A DNA stretch of 59,000 nucleotides from Roseospira goensis (GTDB taxonomy: Bacteria; Pseudomonadota; Alphaproteobacteria; Rhodospirillales; Rhodospirillaceae): positions 1 through 59,000 of the forward strand of contig NZ_JACIGI010000023.1 of NCBI RefSeq assembly GCF_014197795.1, given 5' to 3'. The notes beneath the pieces were generated by a model that was not told where the DNA came from, ran no database searches, and was given only the letters and a program-made list of their open reading frames with translations. Positions 46,595 through 56,326 of the stretch are shown here, piece by piece. The position numbers were made by a program, and so were the translations under genes. Within the stretch, counting starts at the first letter, position 1; each line of letters starts with the position of its first letter.

Positions 46595-47566
46595 TCAGAA
46601 GTGCGTGGTCAGGTCCATGCCGCTGTACAGCGACGCCACCTGCTCGCCGTAGCCGTTGAACATCAGCGTATCGCGCCGGCCCCATTCGCCGATGCGGCGC
46701 TCGCGGGCCTGGCTCCAGCGCGGATGGTCCACGGTCGGGTTGACGTTGGCATAGAAGCCGTACTCGGACGGCTGGGCCATGTTCCAGCTCGTCGGCGGCT
46801 GCTCCTCGGTGAAGCGGATCCGCACGATCGACTTGATGGACTTGAAGCCGTACTTCCACGGCACCACCAGGCGCACCGGGGCGCCGTTCTGGTTCGGCAG
46901 CACGCGGCCGTACAGCCCGACCGCCAGGATGGTCAGGGGGTGCATGGCCTCGTCCAGGCGCAGCCCCTCGCGGTAGGGCCAGTCCAGCACCCGGCTGCGC
47001 TGGCCCGGCATCTGGGTGGGATCCTCCAGGGTCTCGAAGGCGACGTAGCGGGCGCTGCCGGTGGGCTCGAACGGCGTCAGCACCGCCGCCAGCGGGATGC
47101 CCACCCACGGGATGACCATCGACCACGCCTCGACACAGCGCAGACGGTAGATGCGCTCTTCAAGCCGGTGGTCGGCGATCAGGGCGGCGGCGTCCAGGGT
47201 GCCGGGTTTGGCACAGGCGCCGTCCACGGTGATGGCCCAGGGCGACGTCTCCAGGCGGCCGGCGAAGCGGGCGGGGTCTTCCTTGCCGGTGCCGAACTCA
47301 TAGAAATTGTTGTAGGTGGTGATCTGGCGGAAGCTGTTGGGGTCCTCGTCGGTGGACAGCGGGCTCTCCACCACGCCCGCAAGCGCCGCGTAGTCGTCCG
47401 CGGTCGCGGCCAGGGCACGGCCCGGCGCCAGCCCGACGCTCCCGGCGGCGCCGGTCAGGGCCAGCGCGCCGGCCCCCATCATGAAGCGGCGGCGGTCACG
47501 GTAGACCGGCTCCGGCGTGATTTCGGACGGACGCGGATCGCTGGCGGCGCGGACACGGATCAGCAT
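46595..47566 (-). CDS. msrP: Protein-methionine-sulfoxide reductase catalytic subunit MsrP
   Basis: Repairs oxidised methionines in periplasmic proteins. A molybdopterin enzyme of 323 aa, it has a Tat signal ([17 protein letters not shown]) expected to export it folded. The Mo-ligating cysteine is Cys144 in [15 protein letters not shown]. Other family motifs are [13 protein letters not shown] and [12 protein letters not shown]. The ATG was set at [10 protein letters not shown], shortly before the Tat motif; the extra upstream frame is not supported. Confidence 0.95.
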   Translation of the reverse strand: MLIRVRAASDPRPSEITPEPVYRDRRRFMMGAGALALTGAAGSVGLAPGRALAATADDYAALAGVVESPLSTDEDPNSFRQITTYNNFYEFGTGKEDPARFAGRLETSPWAITVDGACAKPGTLDAAALIADHRLEERIYRLRCVEAWSMVIPWVGIPLAAVLTPFEPTGSARYVAFETLEDPTQMPGQRSRVLDWPYREGLRLDEAMHPLTILAVGLYGRVLPNQNGAPVRLVVPWKYGFKSIKSIVRIRFTEEQPPTSWNMAQPSEYGFYANVNPTVDHPRWSQARERRIGEWGRRDTLMFNGYGEQVASLYSGMDLTTHF

Positions 47567-47747
47567 CGGTCTCGGTCCTTCCCTGTGGTGGCGGCGAGGC
47601 CCGGTCTGTCGGCGCGGGCGCTGCCGCGTCCCTGATGGGTCGCAGTACGGACTTTGAATGTGTCCATTTTGCGTTTGCCGAGACCGGGTGGATCGCCCTC
47701 CCCCCAAAGCAAACGGCCCCAAAAACCAAACGCCCCCAAAAGCAAAC

Positions 47748-47771
47748 GGCCCCACGCCGAAGCATGGGGCC
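47748..47771 (-). terminator. Terminator with TTCG tetraloop after ubiK
   Basis: On the minus strand the stem GGCCCCATGC / GCGTGGGGCC (one A-C mismatch) closes a TTCG loop, a very stable tetraloop in RNA. It is followed by GTTTGCTTTT and two further similar T-rich segments of about 18 bp (to about 47700). It lies 41 bp after the ubiK stop and upstream of msrP, a convincing intrinsic terminator. Confidence 0.75.
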
Positions 47772-47812
47772 GCGCCCGCCGCACCGCCGGGGTGCACCTC
47801 CGGGCGACTCGG

Positions 47813-48202
47813 TCAGTCGCCGTGATCGTTCCCGTGCGGCTCGTCCTGTTCGGCGCCGTCGTGGTCGTCCTTGCCGGCGCTCGTGCTCTTGCCGCCGCTC
47901 TTGCGGCGCGTGCCCTTGGCACCGCCGGTGCCGCTGCCGCCGGCGGCGATCAGCTTGGCGAGCTGGGTCTCCAGTTCCTGCACGCGCGCGGTCAGGTGCT
48001 CGTTCTCGGCCCGGGCCTCGGCGGCCATCTCGCGCACCGCCTCGAAGTCGTCGCGGGTCACCAGGTCAAAATCGGTCGCCACACGCTCCACGCGCTGGCG
48101 CACCATTTCCTCGATCTCGCTGCGCAAGCCGCCCAGCGCGCCCAGCGCGCCGCCGGCCAGCCGGCTCATATCGTCGAGAATCTTGGGGCCTTCGCTGGCC
48201 AT
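47813..48202 (-). CDS. ubiK: UbiK-like ubiquinone biosynthesis accessory factor (BMFP family)
   Basis: 129 aa. The N-terminal half is an amphipathic helix region and coiled coil (LDDMSRLAGGALGALGGLRSE, then REMAAEARAENEHLTARVQELETQLAKL), the pattern of UbiK, which binds UbiJ and lipids and helps assemble the aerobic ubiquinone synthesis complex. The C-terminal 40 residues are a low-complexity Gly/Lys/Asp tail (GTRRKSGGKSTSAGKDDH). It is divergent from hldD (199 bp). Confidence 0.85.
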   Translation of the reverse strand: MASEGPKILDDMSRLAGGALGALGGLRSEIEEMVRQRVERVATDFDLVTRDDFEAVREMAAEARAENEHLTARVQELETQLAKLIAAGGSGTGGAKGTRRKSGGKSTSAGKDDHDGAEQDEPHGNDHGD

Positions 48203-48401
48203 CGAGACGTCTCCCTCGTCTGAACGCATGGGGCGGGTGAACGGACGGGGCGGAGCGCCCCGCGCGGGTCGCGGCGCCGGGCGCGGCGCAAGACCCACCG
48301 AGAGTATGGGCTCCGGCCGGGCGCTTGACAACCACGGCCCCGGCCGCCCGGTCGGTGTTCTGGCCCTTGACACCGGGGGCGGCCCCGGCGTTTGTGGCGC
48401 C

Positions 48402-49391
48402 ATGTATATTGTCACCGGCGGCGCCGGCTTCATCGGATCCAACATCGTCGCGGGCCTGGAAGCGCGCGGCCGCGGCCCGGTCGTGGTCGTCGACCGCCTG
48501 CGCGACGGCCAGAAGTGGCGCAACATCGCCAAGCGCGGCCTGCACGACATCGTGCGGCCGGAGGACCTGCCCGCGTACCTGGACCACTCGCGCGGCGCGG
48601 TGCACGCCATCATCCACATGGGCGCCATCTCGGCCACCACCGAGACCGACGCCGACCGCATCGTCGCCACCAACGTCCGCCTGTCGCTGGACCTGTGGAC
48701 CTGGTGCGCGCGCCACCAAACACCGTTTCTGTACGCCAGTTCGGCGGCCACCTACGGCGACGGATCGGCCGGCTTCGACGACGACTTCTCGGCGGCGGGC
48801 CTGGCCCGGCTGCGGCCCCTGAACGCCTATGGCTGGTCCAAGCACCTGTTCGACCGCCGGGTGCGGGCCGACCTGGACGCCGGCCGCCACGCCCCTCCGC
48901 AGTGGGCCGGTCTGAAGTTCTTTAACGTCTACGGCCCCAACGAGTTCCACAAGGGCGGTCAGTCCAGCGTGGTGGCGCAGATCCACCCCGTGGCCCGGCG
49001 CGGCGAGCCGTTCCCGCTGTTCCGCTCGCACCGGCCCGACGTGGCGGACGGCGGCCAGTCGCGCGACTTCGTGTGGGTCGACGACGTGGTGGACGTGGTG
49101 CTGTGGCTGCTCGACACCCCGAAGGTCAGCGGGCTGTTCAACCTGGGCACCGGCGAGGCGCGCAGCTTCCTGGACCTGGCGACGGCGGTCTACCGTGCCC
49201 TGGGCCGCGAGCCGGCGATCGCGTGGCGCGACACCCCGGCCGCGATCCGCGACAAGTACCAGTACTTCACCCAGGCCGAGATGGGCCGCCTGCGGGCCGC
49301 CGGCTACACCCGGCCATTCACGCCGCTGGAGGAGGGGGTGCGCCGCTACGTCCAGGACGTGCTGGAGCACGACGCCGATCCGTTCCGCTGA
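48402..49391 (+). CDS. hldD: ADP-L-glycero-D-manno-heptose-6-epimerase
   Basis: Epimerises ADP-heptose for the inner core of lipopolysaccharide. The 329-aa short-chain-dehydrogenase-type enzyme has the cofactor motif MYIVTGGAGFIGSNIV. Catalytic residues are Tyr143 and Lys147 in NAYGWSKHLF, with SSAATYG at 113-119. The pattern DRLRDGQKWRNI and FKNVYGPNEFHKG-like FFNVYGPNEFHKG are typical of HldD. It precedes chvI by 165 bp. Confidence 0.95.
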   Translation: MYIVTGGAGFIGSNIVAGLEARGRGPVVVVDRLRDGQKWRNIAKRGLHDIVRPEDLPAYLDHSRGAVHAIIHMGAISATTETDADRIVATNVRLSLDLWTWCARHQTPFLYASSAATYGDGSAGFDDDFSAAGLARLRPLNAYGWSKHLFDRRVRADLDAGRHAPPQWAGLKFFNVYGPNEFHKGGQSSVVAQIHPVARRGEPFPLFRSHRPDVADGGQSRDFVWVDDVVDVVLWLLDTPKVSGLFNLGTGEARSFLDLATAVYRALGREPAIAWRDTPAAIRDKYQYFTQAEMGRLRAAGYTRPFTPLEEGVRRYVQDVLEHDADPFR

Positions 49392-49556
49392 CGCTCCCGG
49401 CCGCGCCAAGCCCCTTGCGCGCGCCCCGGTTTCGCGCCAATTCGGGCCTCCGCGCCGCCACATTCCGGCGCTTGCATGACGGGGCGCGGCAGCGCCGGCC
49501 GGCCGGCCGGCCCACCGCATGCCCCGATCCGGACGGACGTTGGAGGACTCGCCGCC

Positions 49557-50258
49557 GTGGCCCACCGCATCGCGCTCGTGGATGACGACCAGAACATCCT
49601 GGCTTCGGTCTCTATCACCCTGGAGGCCGAGGGCTTCGAGGTCACCACCTACACCGACGGCGCCGAGGCGCTGCGCGGCCTGCTGGCCGAGCCGGTGGAC
49701 CTGGCGGTGCTCGACATCAAGATGCCGCGCATGGACGGCATGGAGCTGCTGCAACGCCTGCGCGCCAAGACCAGCCTGCCGGTGATCTTCCTGACCTCGA
49801 AGGACGACGAGGTGGACGAGCTGATGGGTCTGCGCATGGGCGCCGACGACTACATCAAGAAGCCGTTCTCCCAGCGCCTGTTGATCGAGCGCATCCGCGC
49901 CATCCTGCGCCGCGGCGAGGCCGGCCGCGACGGCGCCCCGGACCTGTCCGACAAGGCGCTGATCCGCGGCGACCTGGTCATGGACCCCGAGCGCCATCTG
50001 TGCACCTGGAAGGGCGAGCCGGTGAACCTGACGGTGACCGAGTTCCTGCTGTTGCAGTCGCTGGCCCAGCGCCCGGGCCACGTCAAGAGCCGCGACCAGC
50101 TCATCGACGCCGCCTACGGCGAGCACATCTACGTCGACGACCGCACCATCGACAGCCACATCAAGCGGCTGCGCAAGAAGTTCCGCGAGGTGGACGGGAC
50201 CTTCTCGGACATCGAGACCCTGTACGGCGTCGGCTACCGGTACAAGGATGTGGCGTGA
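49557..50258 (+). CDS. chvI: Response regulator ChvI
   Basis: An OmpR-class regulator, 233 aa. The phospho-acceptor is Asp53 in [11 protein letters not shown], with acidic residues Asp9 and Asp10, Thr80 and Lys102. The winged-helix DNA-binding domain ends in [16 protein letters not shown] and [10 protein letters not shown]. In Alphaproteobacteria ChvI controls envelope, acid-stress and host-interaction genes. The GTG start has TTGGAGGAC upstream. Its TGA overlaps the GTG of chvG (GTGA). Confidence 0.96.
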   Translation: MAHRIALVDDDQNILASVSITLEAEGFEVTTYTDGAEALRGLLAEPVDLAVLDIKMPRMDGMELLQRLRAKTSLPVIFLTSKDDEVDELMGLRMGADDYIKKPFSQRLLIERIRAILRRGEAGRDGAPDLSDKALIRGDLVMDPERHLCTWKGEPVNLTVTEFLLLQSLAQRPGHVKSRDQLIDAAYGEHIYVDDRTIDSHIKRLRKKFREVDGTFSDIETLYGVGYRYKDVA

Positions 50259-51988
50259 CCGGGGGCGTGACCGGGGGCGTGACCGAGGGCGCGCCCGGGG
50301 GCTCGGCCGGGTCCGGGCCCAGCGCCGGCACACCCCGGCGGCGGCGGCCGTGGTCGGGGTCGGTGCTGCGCTCACGCCTGACCCGACGCATTTTGGCGGT
50401 CAACCTGCTGGCGCCGATCCTGCTGGTCGTCGGCATGTTCTACCTCGACAACTACCGGGAGACGCTGACCGAGGCCCGCCTCCAGGCCCTGCGCATCGAG
50501 GCCGACCTGATCGCGGCCGCCGTGGCCGAGGGCTCGCTGACCTTCGAGGTGCACCCCGAGACCCGCAGCCTGGTGCCGGGCCATGTCATCACGCCGGAAC
50601 TGGCCGAGCAGATCGTGCGCCGGCTGTCCGACCTCGCCGGGGTGCGCGGGCGGCTGTTCGACCTCAACGGCGCGCTGGTCGCCGACAGCCGCTACGACCG
50701 CCGCGGGCGGTTCCAGATCTCGCCGCTGCCGCCGCTGCCCGAGCCCGACCCCATGGCCGACTGGCTGGAGCGCCTGTCGGAGGAGCTGTCGGCGGCCCTG
50801 GACGCGGTCTCGCGGCGGCTGCTGCCGCAGCGCGAATGGCCCGTCTACCGGGAGCCCGCGCGCCAGAGTGCGGCCGCCTACGACGAGGTCCGGGCGGCCC
50901 TGGGCGGCCAGCCCCGCAGCCGCGCCATCCGCCGCGACCCGCGCAGCGGACACCTGATCCTGTCGGTGGCGGTGCCGGTGCAGTACTTCAAGCAGGTGGT
51001 CGGCGCCCTGATGGTGTCGGCCGATGATGCCGGCATCGAACGCGACGTCTTCGAGGTGCGGCTGGCGATCCTGGAGATCTTCGCCGCCACCCTGGCGGTC
51101 ACCATCCTGCTGTCGCTGTACCTGTCGGGAACCCTGGTGCGGCCGCTGACCCGGCTGGCGACGGCGGCCGAGCGGGTGCGCCATTCGCGCGGCGGCCACA
51201 TCGACATCCCGGACTTCTCGGCCCGGCGCGACGAACTGGGCGAGCTGTCCGCCGCCCTGCGGGAGATGACCACGGCCCTGTCGGCGCGCATGGGCGCCAT
51301 CGAACGCTTCGCCGCCGATGTGGCGCACGAGATCAAGAACCCGCTCACGTCGCTGCGCAGTGCGGTGGAGACCGTGGCCCGCATCACCGATCCGGAGCAG
51401 CAGCGCCGCCTGATGGGCGTGATCCTGGACGACGTGGAGCGGCTCAACCGGCTGATCTCCGACATTTCGGACGCCTCGCGCCTGGATGCCGAGCTGTCGC
51501 GGGCCGAGGCCCGGCCGCTGGACCTGGCCCCGCTGCTGGCCGCGCTGGCCGACGTGCACGCCACCGCGGCGGCCGAGGGTGGCGTGACCGTGCGCTACGA
51601 GGGGCCGCCGGACGGCGCCCCGCTGACGGTCAGCGGCATCGACAGCCGTCTGGGGCAGGTGTTCCAGAACCTGCTGGCCAACGCGGTGTCGTTCAGTCCC
51701 GAGGGCGGCACGGTGACCCTGCGGGCGCGCCGCGACGGCCACTACGTCGTGGCAACGGTGGAGGACGAGGGTCCCGGACTGCCCCCCGGCAAGGAGGCGA
51801 CGATCTTCGAACGGTTCTACTCGCAGCGACCCAAGGGCGAGAAGTTCGGCACCCACTCGGGGCTCGGCCTCGCCATCTCGAAGCAGATCGTGGAAAGCCA
51901 CAAGGGCATGATCCGGGCCGAGACCCGCACCGACGATGGCGGCCGGGTATTGGGGGCGCGTTTCGTCGTGGTGCTGCCGGCCCGCTGA
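50255..51988 (+). CDS. chvG: Sensor histidine kinase ChvG
   Basis: 577 aa. A short Gly/Val/Ala N-terminus made of a 12-bp repeat (VTGG units, with three possible GTG starts) precedes a first membrane helix ([18 protein letters not shown]). A periplasmic sensor of about 230 residues follows, with a second helix ([20 protein letters not shown]), a HAMP domain and the DHp motif [17 protein letters not shown] with His358. The ATPase domain shows [14 protein letters not shown] and [10 protein letters not shown]. In relatives, ExoR gates ChvG; no exoR gene is in the window. Confidence 0.95.
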   Translation: MTGGVTGGVTEGAPGGSAGSGPSAGTPRRRRPWSGSVLRSRLTRRILAVNLLAPILLVVGMFYLDNYRETLTEARLQALRIEADLIAAAVAEGSLTFEVHPETRSLVPGHVITPELAEQIVRRLSDLAGVRGRLFDLNGALVADSRYDRRGRFQISPLPPLPEPDPMADWLERLSEELSAALDAVSRRLLPQREWPVYREPARQSAAAYDEVRAALGGQPRSRAIRRDPRSGHLILSVAVPVQYFKQVVGALMVSADDAGIERDVFEVRLAILEIFAATLAVTILLSLYLSGTLVRPLTRLATAAERVRHSRGGHIDIPDFSARRDELGELSAALREMTTALSARMGAIERFAADVAHEIKNPLTSLRSAVETVARITDPEQQRRLMGVILDDVERLNRLISDISDASRLDAELSRAEARPLDLAPLLAALADVHATAAAEGGVTVRYEGPPDGAPLTVSGIDSRLGQVFQNLLANAVSFSPEGGTVTLRARRDGHYVVATVEDEGPGLPPGKEATIFERFYSQRPKGEKFGTHSGLGLAISKQIVESHKGMIRAETRTDDGGRVLGARFVVVLPAR

Positions 51989-52065
51989 GCAACGCGGACG
52001 ACGCCAGACGCAGCCGGCGCGCGCCGGACCGTCACGGTCGGATGGTCAGTGTGTAGGGGGGAAGA

Positions 52066-52143
52066 TGGGGCGAGTAGTCGGATTTGAACCGACGACCTCT
52101 TGGACCACAACCAAGCGCTCTAACCAACTGAGCTATACCCGCC
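52066..52143 (-). tRNA. tRNA-His (GTG anticodon)
   Basis: The minus strand reads as a complete cloverleaf. The acceptor stem GCGGGTA pairs with TACTCGC (one G-T pair). The D-loop segment is TAGCTCAGTTGGTTAGAGC. The anticodon arm is CTTGG-TTGTGGT-CCAAG with anticodon GTG, and the T-arm contains GGTTCAAATCC. An extra G before position 1 faces C73, the bacterial histidine identity pair, and CCA is encoded. It lies between chvG and the SqrR-like gene. Confidence 0.97.
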
Positions 52144-52321
52144 ATCGGGCGCGCCGTCATCGTGGATTTTACGGGACTCACGGGCGCCCCTCCGACCGGC
52201 ATGACCGGCGCGGAGGAAGAGGGTGCATAGACCATCCGCCCGCCGCCGTCAAGACGGGTCTGCCGCCCGTCGTCGGCACGCGCGCCCCGCGGCGGCGGTC
52301 GACCGGCCGCGCCCGGACGCC

Positions 52322-52741
52322 TCACGCCACCGAGGCGCCGGCTTCCAGGCGGGCGCCGGGCGCGGTCCCATCTTGGGTCCCATCTTGGGTCCCATCTTGG
52401 GTCCCGTCCCGCGTCCCGTCCTGGGCATCCGATGCCGCGGGTGCGCAGTAGATGTCGTAGAGGGTGCCGAGCACGCTCGCCACCTCCTCGCCCTTCAGCG
52501 AGTAGAAGATCGTCTGTGCCACCCGGCGCGTCCGCACCAGATCGTCGCGCCGCAGGCGGGCCAGGTGCTGGGACAGCGCCGACTGGCTGAGCCCCACGAC
52601 GCGCTCTAGTTCCCCGACCGAGCGTTCCTGGCCCAGAAGCTGGCACAGGATCAGCAGCCGGTACTCGTTGCTCATCGCCTTGAGCAGGGTACTGGCGTTG
52701 CGTGCCTTGTCCTGGAGCTTGAGAAGGTCGTCCTGAGTCAT
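52322..52741 (-). CDS. ArsR-family repressor of the SqrR/BigR persulfide-sensing type
   Basis: 139 aa with an ArsR winged helix (residues about 10-98: MSNEYRLLILCQLL, VGLSQSALSQHLARLRRDDL). Cysteines at 33 and 99 are 66 residues apart, the same spacing as the sensing cysteines of SqrR and BigR, which form a tetrasulfide with reactive sulfur and release DNA. Other ArsR metal-binding motifs are absent. The C-terminal tail (DGTQ repeats from a 12-bp tandem repeat) is unusual. The gene follows the RND pump on the same strand by 180 bp. No sulfide oxidation gene lies in the window. Confidence 0.85.
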   Translation of the reverse strand: MTQDDLLKLQDKARNASTLLKAMSNEYRLLILCQLLGQERSVGELERVVGLSQSALSQHLARLRRDDLVRTRRVAQTIFYSLKGEEVASVLGTLYDIYCAPAASDAQDGTRDGTQDGTQDGTQDGTAPGARLEAGASVA

Positions 52742-52860
52742 CACGGCCCCGTTGATCTTCCCGCGATCACCGCCGCGGCGACCGCACGGGTCTCGCGCGG
52801 TCGCCCGTCACCCTTGGCGGTCCCAAAGGCGGCGCTTCGAGCCGCGCGCAAGAATACCAC

Positions 52861-52876
52861 ATCCCGAAACGGGAAT
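52861..52876 (-). promoter_or_regulatory. Operator-like inverted repeat upstream of the SqrR-like gene
   Basis: On the minus strand ATTCCCGTTTCGGGAT is a perfect inverted repeat around TTT, 120 bp before the start codon. It differs by one base from ATTC-N8-GAAT, the motif recalled for SqrR of Rhodobacter. Autoregulation is therefore plausible. No clear promoter hexamers were identified. Confidence 0.4.
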
Positions 52877-52921
52877 GCTTGCTCAGATGTCGCGGTGCAC
52901 ACGGCAGTTTTCAAGGCCCGC

Positions 52922-55900
52922 TCAGTCGCCGTGCGCCGGTACCGGCCGGGTCCCGCGGCCGCCTCGTGCCGCGACCTCGCCGGAGCGCCCGCCGGCCGGG
53001 GCGCGGGCGCGCCGCCGGCTGCGGCCGCGGTGGCGCGGCGGCGGCGTGCCGGCCTCCCGGCGGCGCGCCCGGCCGCCTTCGATCAGGCCCATCACAAGGC
53101 TCATCAGCGCCGGGATGATGATCAGGGTGAGCAGCGCCGACATCGCCAGCCCGCCCAGCACCACCGTGCCGAGGCCGCGGTACAACTCGGAGCCGGCGCC
53201 GGGGAACAGCACCAGCGGCGACATGCCCATGATGCTGGTCAGGGTCGACATGAAGATGGGGCGCACCCGGTTGGCGGTGGCCTGGCGGATGGCGTCCCCG
53301 ATGCTGACGCCGTCCTGGCGCAGGCCGTACAGGGTCTGGTCCACCAGCAGGATGGCGTTGTTGACCACGATGCCGATCAGGATAACGAAACCCATCATCG
53401 TCAGCATGTCCAGCGGCTGGTAGCTAACGGTGTTGAGCAGGCCCAGCGCCAGCACCGCACCGGCGGAGGCCAGCGGCACGGTGATCATGATCACCAGCGG
53501 GTAGAAGAAGTTCTCGAACAGCACCGCCATGACCAGGTAGACGATCACCAGCGCCAGCAGAAGCTGCCAGACCATGGCGTCCCAGGCCTCGGTCAGCTTG
53601 TCGGCGGTGCCCGACAGCGACAGCGTGACGTCGGGCGGCACGCCCTCGGCCTGCAACGGCGCGATCACCTCGTCCTCGATGATCTCCATGGCCCGCTCCA
53701 GCGCCAGGGTCTGGCTCGGCCGGATCTGGAGCGTCACCGTGCGCGCCCGCTCCAGGTGACGGATCTCGGTCGGACCGGCGGTCACCACCACCTCGCCCAG
53801 CGCCGCCACCGGCAGGATGGTGCCCGATTCGGTGACCACCGGCAGGCTGCCGATACCCTGGGTGCGGTCGATGGGGTCGGCGTTGCCGGCCAGGGTCAGG
53901 TCGATACGCTCGCCGCCGACGGTGATCTCGTCGACCCGCAGACCATCGTTGAAAGCATCCACGGTCTGGCCGAAGGTCAGCACCGAGACGCCGTTGTCGG
54001 CCAGCTTCAGCAGGTCGGGGAAGACCCGCACCTCGGGCGCGCCCAGTTCCAGGCCGGGCAGCGGGCGGAGCTGGTTGCCCTGCTCCCGGGGCAGCACCTC
54101 GCCCACCTTGCCGGCGGCGCGCAGGGCCACCCCCAGGATGGTCTCCAGGTCGGTCCCGGAGATGTCCAGGTTGACCGCCCGCGCCCCGCCCACCGAACGG
54201 CCGAAGGGCGACGGCTGGGAGACGAAGCCGAAGGTGCCGGGCTCGGCGAACACCGGCCCGCGCAACACAGGGACCAGTTCGCCGGCCCGGGTGGGATCGT
54301 CGGCCGCGGCGCCGACGAAGGCGCGGGTTTCCAGCGCGACGAAGAAAAAGCTGCTGATCTCCGGCGGCGCGTCAGCCGCGTCACCGCCGCCGAACAGCCC
54401 GCCCACGGCCGCGAGCAGGCCCGACAGCGGGCCGCCCCCGCCCTCGTCCCGCTCGGCCGGGTCCTCCAGGCCATGGCGCACCGCACCGTCCTGGGCGGTC
54501 CAGTGCGGGCGCACCGCGTCCTCGATGGATTGGCCGATGGCCGTGGTGGTGTCCAGGTTGTAGCCCGGCGGCGGCAGGATGATCCCGAAGACCAGGTTGC
54601 GGTTGCCCTCGGGCAGGTATTCCAGCTTGGGCAGGAAGACCCAGGTCACGGCCCCGGCCGCGACCGTGACCCCGACAACCACCGCCAGGCTGAGCGCCCG
54701 GCTGCGCACCAGCCGGTCGGTCAGCCCGGTGATCGCCCACATGAAGCCGCGCCCGAACGCGTCGATGCCGGGCAGCCGCACGCGGTGCGCCTCGCCCTGG
54801 CGCCGCACCCGCCCGAGCAGGCGCCGCGCCAATGCCGGGATAACCGTGACCGCCACCACCAGGGACAGCATCACCGCGACGGAGATCGCCACCGCGATGT
54901 CGCGGAAGAGCTGCCCCACCTCCTGCTCCATGGTCAGGATGGGGATGAACACCATGACCGTGGTCAGGGCCGAGACCAGGATCGCGCCCCACACCTGCTT
55001 GGCGCCGTGATAGGCGGCGGCGGCCCGGCTGTAGCCCTGTTCGCGCAGCCGGTAGATGTTCTCCAGCACGACGATGGCGGCGTCCACCACCATGCCGACG
55101 GCGAAGGCGATGCCGGCCAGCGAGATCACGTTGAGCGAGCGCCCCATGGCGGCCATGCCGACGAAGGCGCCGATCACCGAGACCGGAATGCCCAGGGTCA
55201 CCACCAGCGTGGGGCCGAGCGCGCGCAGGAACACCAGCAGCACGACGGCGGCCAGGGCGCCGCCGACGTAGATGTTGGAGATGACCAGGTCGATGGCGGC
55301 GTTGATGTAGACCGTCTCGTCGTAGGACTGCGACAGGTACAGCCCGTTCTCGGCCAGCACGCCGGTGTTCAGCCCCGCCACCGCCGCCCGCAGCGCGGCC
55401 ATGGTCTCGATGACGTTGGCGCCGGTCTCGCGGACCGCGTTCATCGCCAGCGCCGGCTCGCCGCGATAGCGGATGCGCGCGCCCTGTTCCTTGTAGGCGA
55501 AGGCGACGTCGGCCACGTCGCCCACAGTCACCCGCGCCAGCCCGCCGGCGGCCATGCCCTCGGCCGAGCGCACCACCACCATCTCGACGTCCTCGGGTTC
55601 CAGGAACCGGCCCTCGACGCGCACCACGTAGCGGCGCTTGCCTTCCTCGACGTCGCCGGCCGACAGCGAGACGTTGGCGGCGCGCAGGGCATTGACCACC
55701 TGCGGCACGGTCAGGCGGTACTGGGACAGGCTGACCGGATCGACGGTGACCTTCAACTCGCGCTCGCTGCCGCCGTAGATGTTGACGCGCGAGATGCCCT
55801 GCACCCGCTCCAGGCGGTCGCGCACCACGTCGTCCATCAGGTCGCCATAGTGATGGATCGGGGTCTCGTTGCCCTCGGCGCGGCGCAGGTTGAACCAAGC

Positions 55901-56311
55901 GATGGGCTGGTCGTCGGAGCCCGAGGTCTCCAGTGTTGGTTCGTCGGCCTCGTCCGGATAGTCCGAAACCTGGTCAAGGCGGTTGGCCACCAGCAGCAGG
56001 GCGCGGTCCATGTTCTGGCCGGTGATGAACTCCAGCGTCACCTCGGCCTCGCCGGTGCGCGCGCTGCTGGTCATCTCCCGCACACCCTCCAGGCCCTTGA
56101 GAACCTCCTCCTGGCGGTTGACGATCTCGCGCTCGACCTCGGCCGGGGCCGCCCCGGGCCAGGACGTGTTCACCGTGACGACCGGCTGGCGCACGTCCGG
56201 CGTCATCTGGATGGGGATTTCGAACAGGGCGACGATGCCGAACAGCACCACCATGAGCACGGCGGCGATGATGGCGGTGGGGCGCGCGATGGCGAGGCGG
56301 ATCAGGTCCAT
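52922..56311 (-). CDS. RND efflux transporter permease (AcrB-like)
   Basis: An inner-membrane proton-driven exporter, 1129 aa, about 80 longer than AcrB. The N-terminus MDLIRLAIARPTAIIAAVLM starts the first helix. TM4 carries GIAFAVGMVVDAAIVVLEN, with the conserved proton-relay aspartate region reduced to one Asp, as in many HAE-1 relatives. TM10-12 segments include GFVILIGIVVNNAILLVDQ. Residues about 605-660 hold an insertion rich in Gly, Asp and Ala (GGGGPLSGLLAAVGGLFGGG). The C-terminal tail is Arg-rich. It pairs with the adaptor upstream; substrate unknown, and no outer-membrane channel gene is nearby. Confidence 0.94.
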   Translation of the reverse strand: MDLIRLAIARPTAIIAAVLMVVLFGIVALFEIPIQMTPDVRQPVVTVNTSWPGAAPAEVEREIVNRQEEVLKGLEGVREMTSSARTGEAEVTLEFITGQNMDRALLLVANRLDQVSDYPDEADEPTLETSGSDDQPIAWFNLRRAEGNETPIHHYGDLMDDVVRDRLERVQGISRVNIYGGSERELKVTVDPVSLSQYRLTVPQVVNALRAANVSLSAGDVEEGKRRYVVRVEGRFLEPEDVEMVVVRSAEGMAAGGLARVTVGDVADVAFAYKEQGARIRYRGEPALAMNAVRETGANVIETMAALRAAVAGLNTGVLAENGLYLSQSYDETVYINAAIDLVISNIYVGGALAAVVLLVFLRALGPTLVVTLGIPVSVIGAFVGMAAMGRSLNVISLAGIAFAVGMVVDAAIVVLENIYRLREQGYSRAAAAYHGAKQVWGAILVSALTTVMVFIPILTMEQEVGQLFRDIAVAISVAVMLSLVVAVTVIPALARRLLGRVRRQGEAHRVRLPGIDAFGRGFMWAITGLTDRLVRSRALSLAVVVGVTVAAGAVTWVFLPKLEYLPEGNRNLVFGIILPPPGYNLDTTTAIGQSIEDAVRPHWTAQDGAVRHGLEDPAERDEGGGGPLSGLLAAVGGLFGGGDAADAPPEISSFFFVALETRAFVGAAADDPTRAGELVPVLRGPVFAEPGTFGFVSQPSPFGRSVGGARAVNLDISGTDLETILGVALRAAGKVGEVLPREQGNQLRPLPGLELGAPEVRVFPDLLKLADNGVSVLTFGQTVDAFNDGLRVDEITVGGERIDLTLAGNADPIDRTQGIGSLPVVTESGTILPVAALGEVVVTAGPTEIRHLERARTVTLQIRPSQTLALERAMEIIEDEVIAPLQAEGVPPDVTLSLSGTADKLTEAWDAMVWQLLLALVIVYLVMAVLFENFFYPLVIMITVPLASAGAVLALGLLNTVSYQPLDMLTMMGFVILIGIVVNNAILLVDQTLYGLRQDGVSIGDAIRQATANRVRPIFMSTLTSIMGMSPLVLFPGAGSELYRGLGTVVLGGLAMSALLTLIIIPALMSLVMGLIEGGRARRREAGTPPPRHRGRSRRRARAPAGGRSGEVAARGGRGTRPVPAHGD

Positions 56312-56326
56312 GCCGACTCTCCCGCC

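Noticed and set aside
45975-47126. A single long protein spanning msrQ and part of msrP
   Set aside because: The upstream part is an out-of-frame reading of msrP; msrQ has its own ATG at 46592 overlapping the msrP end.
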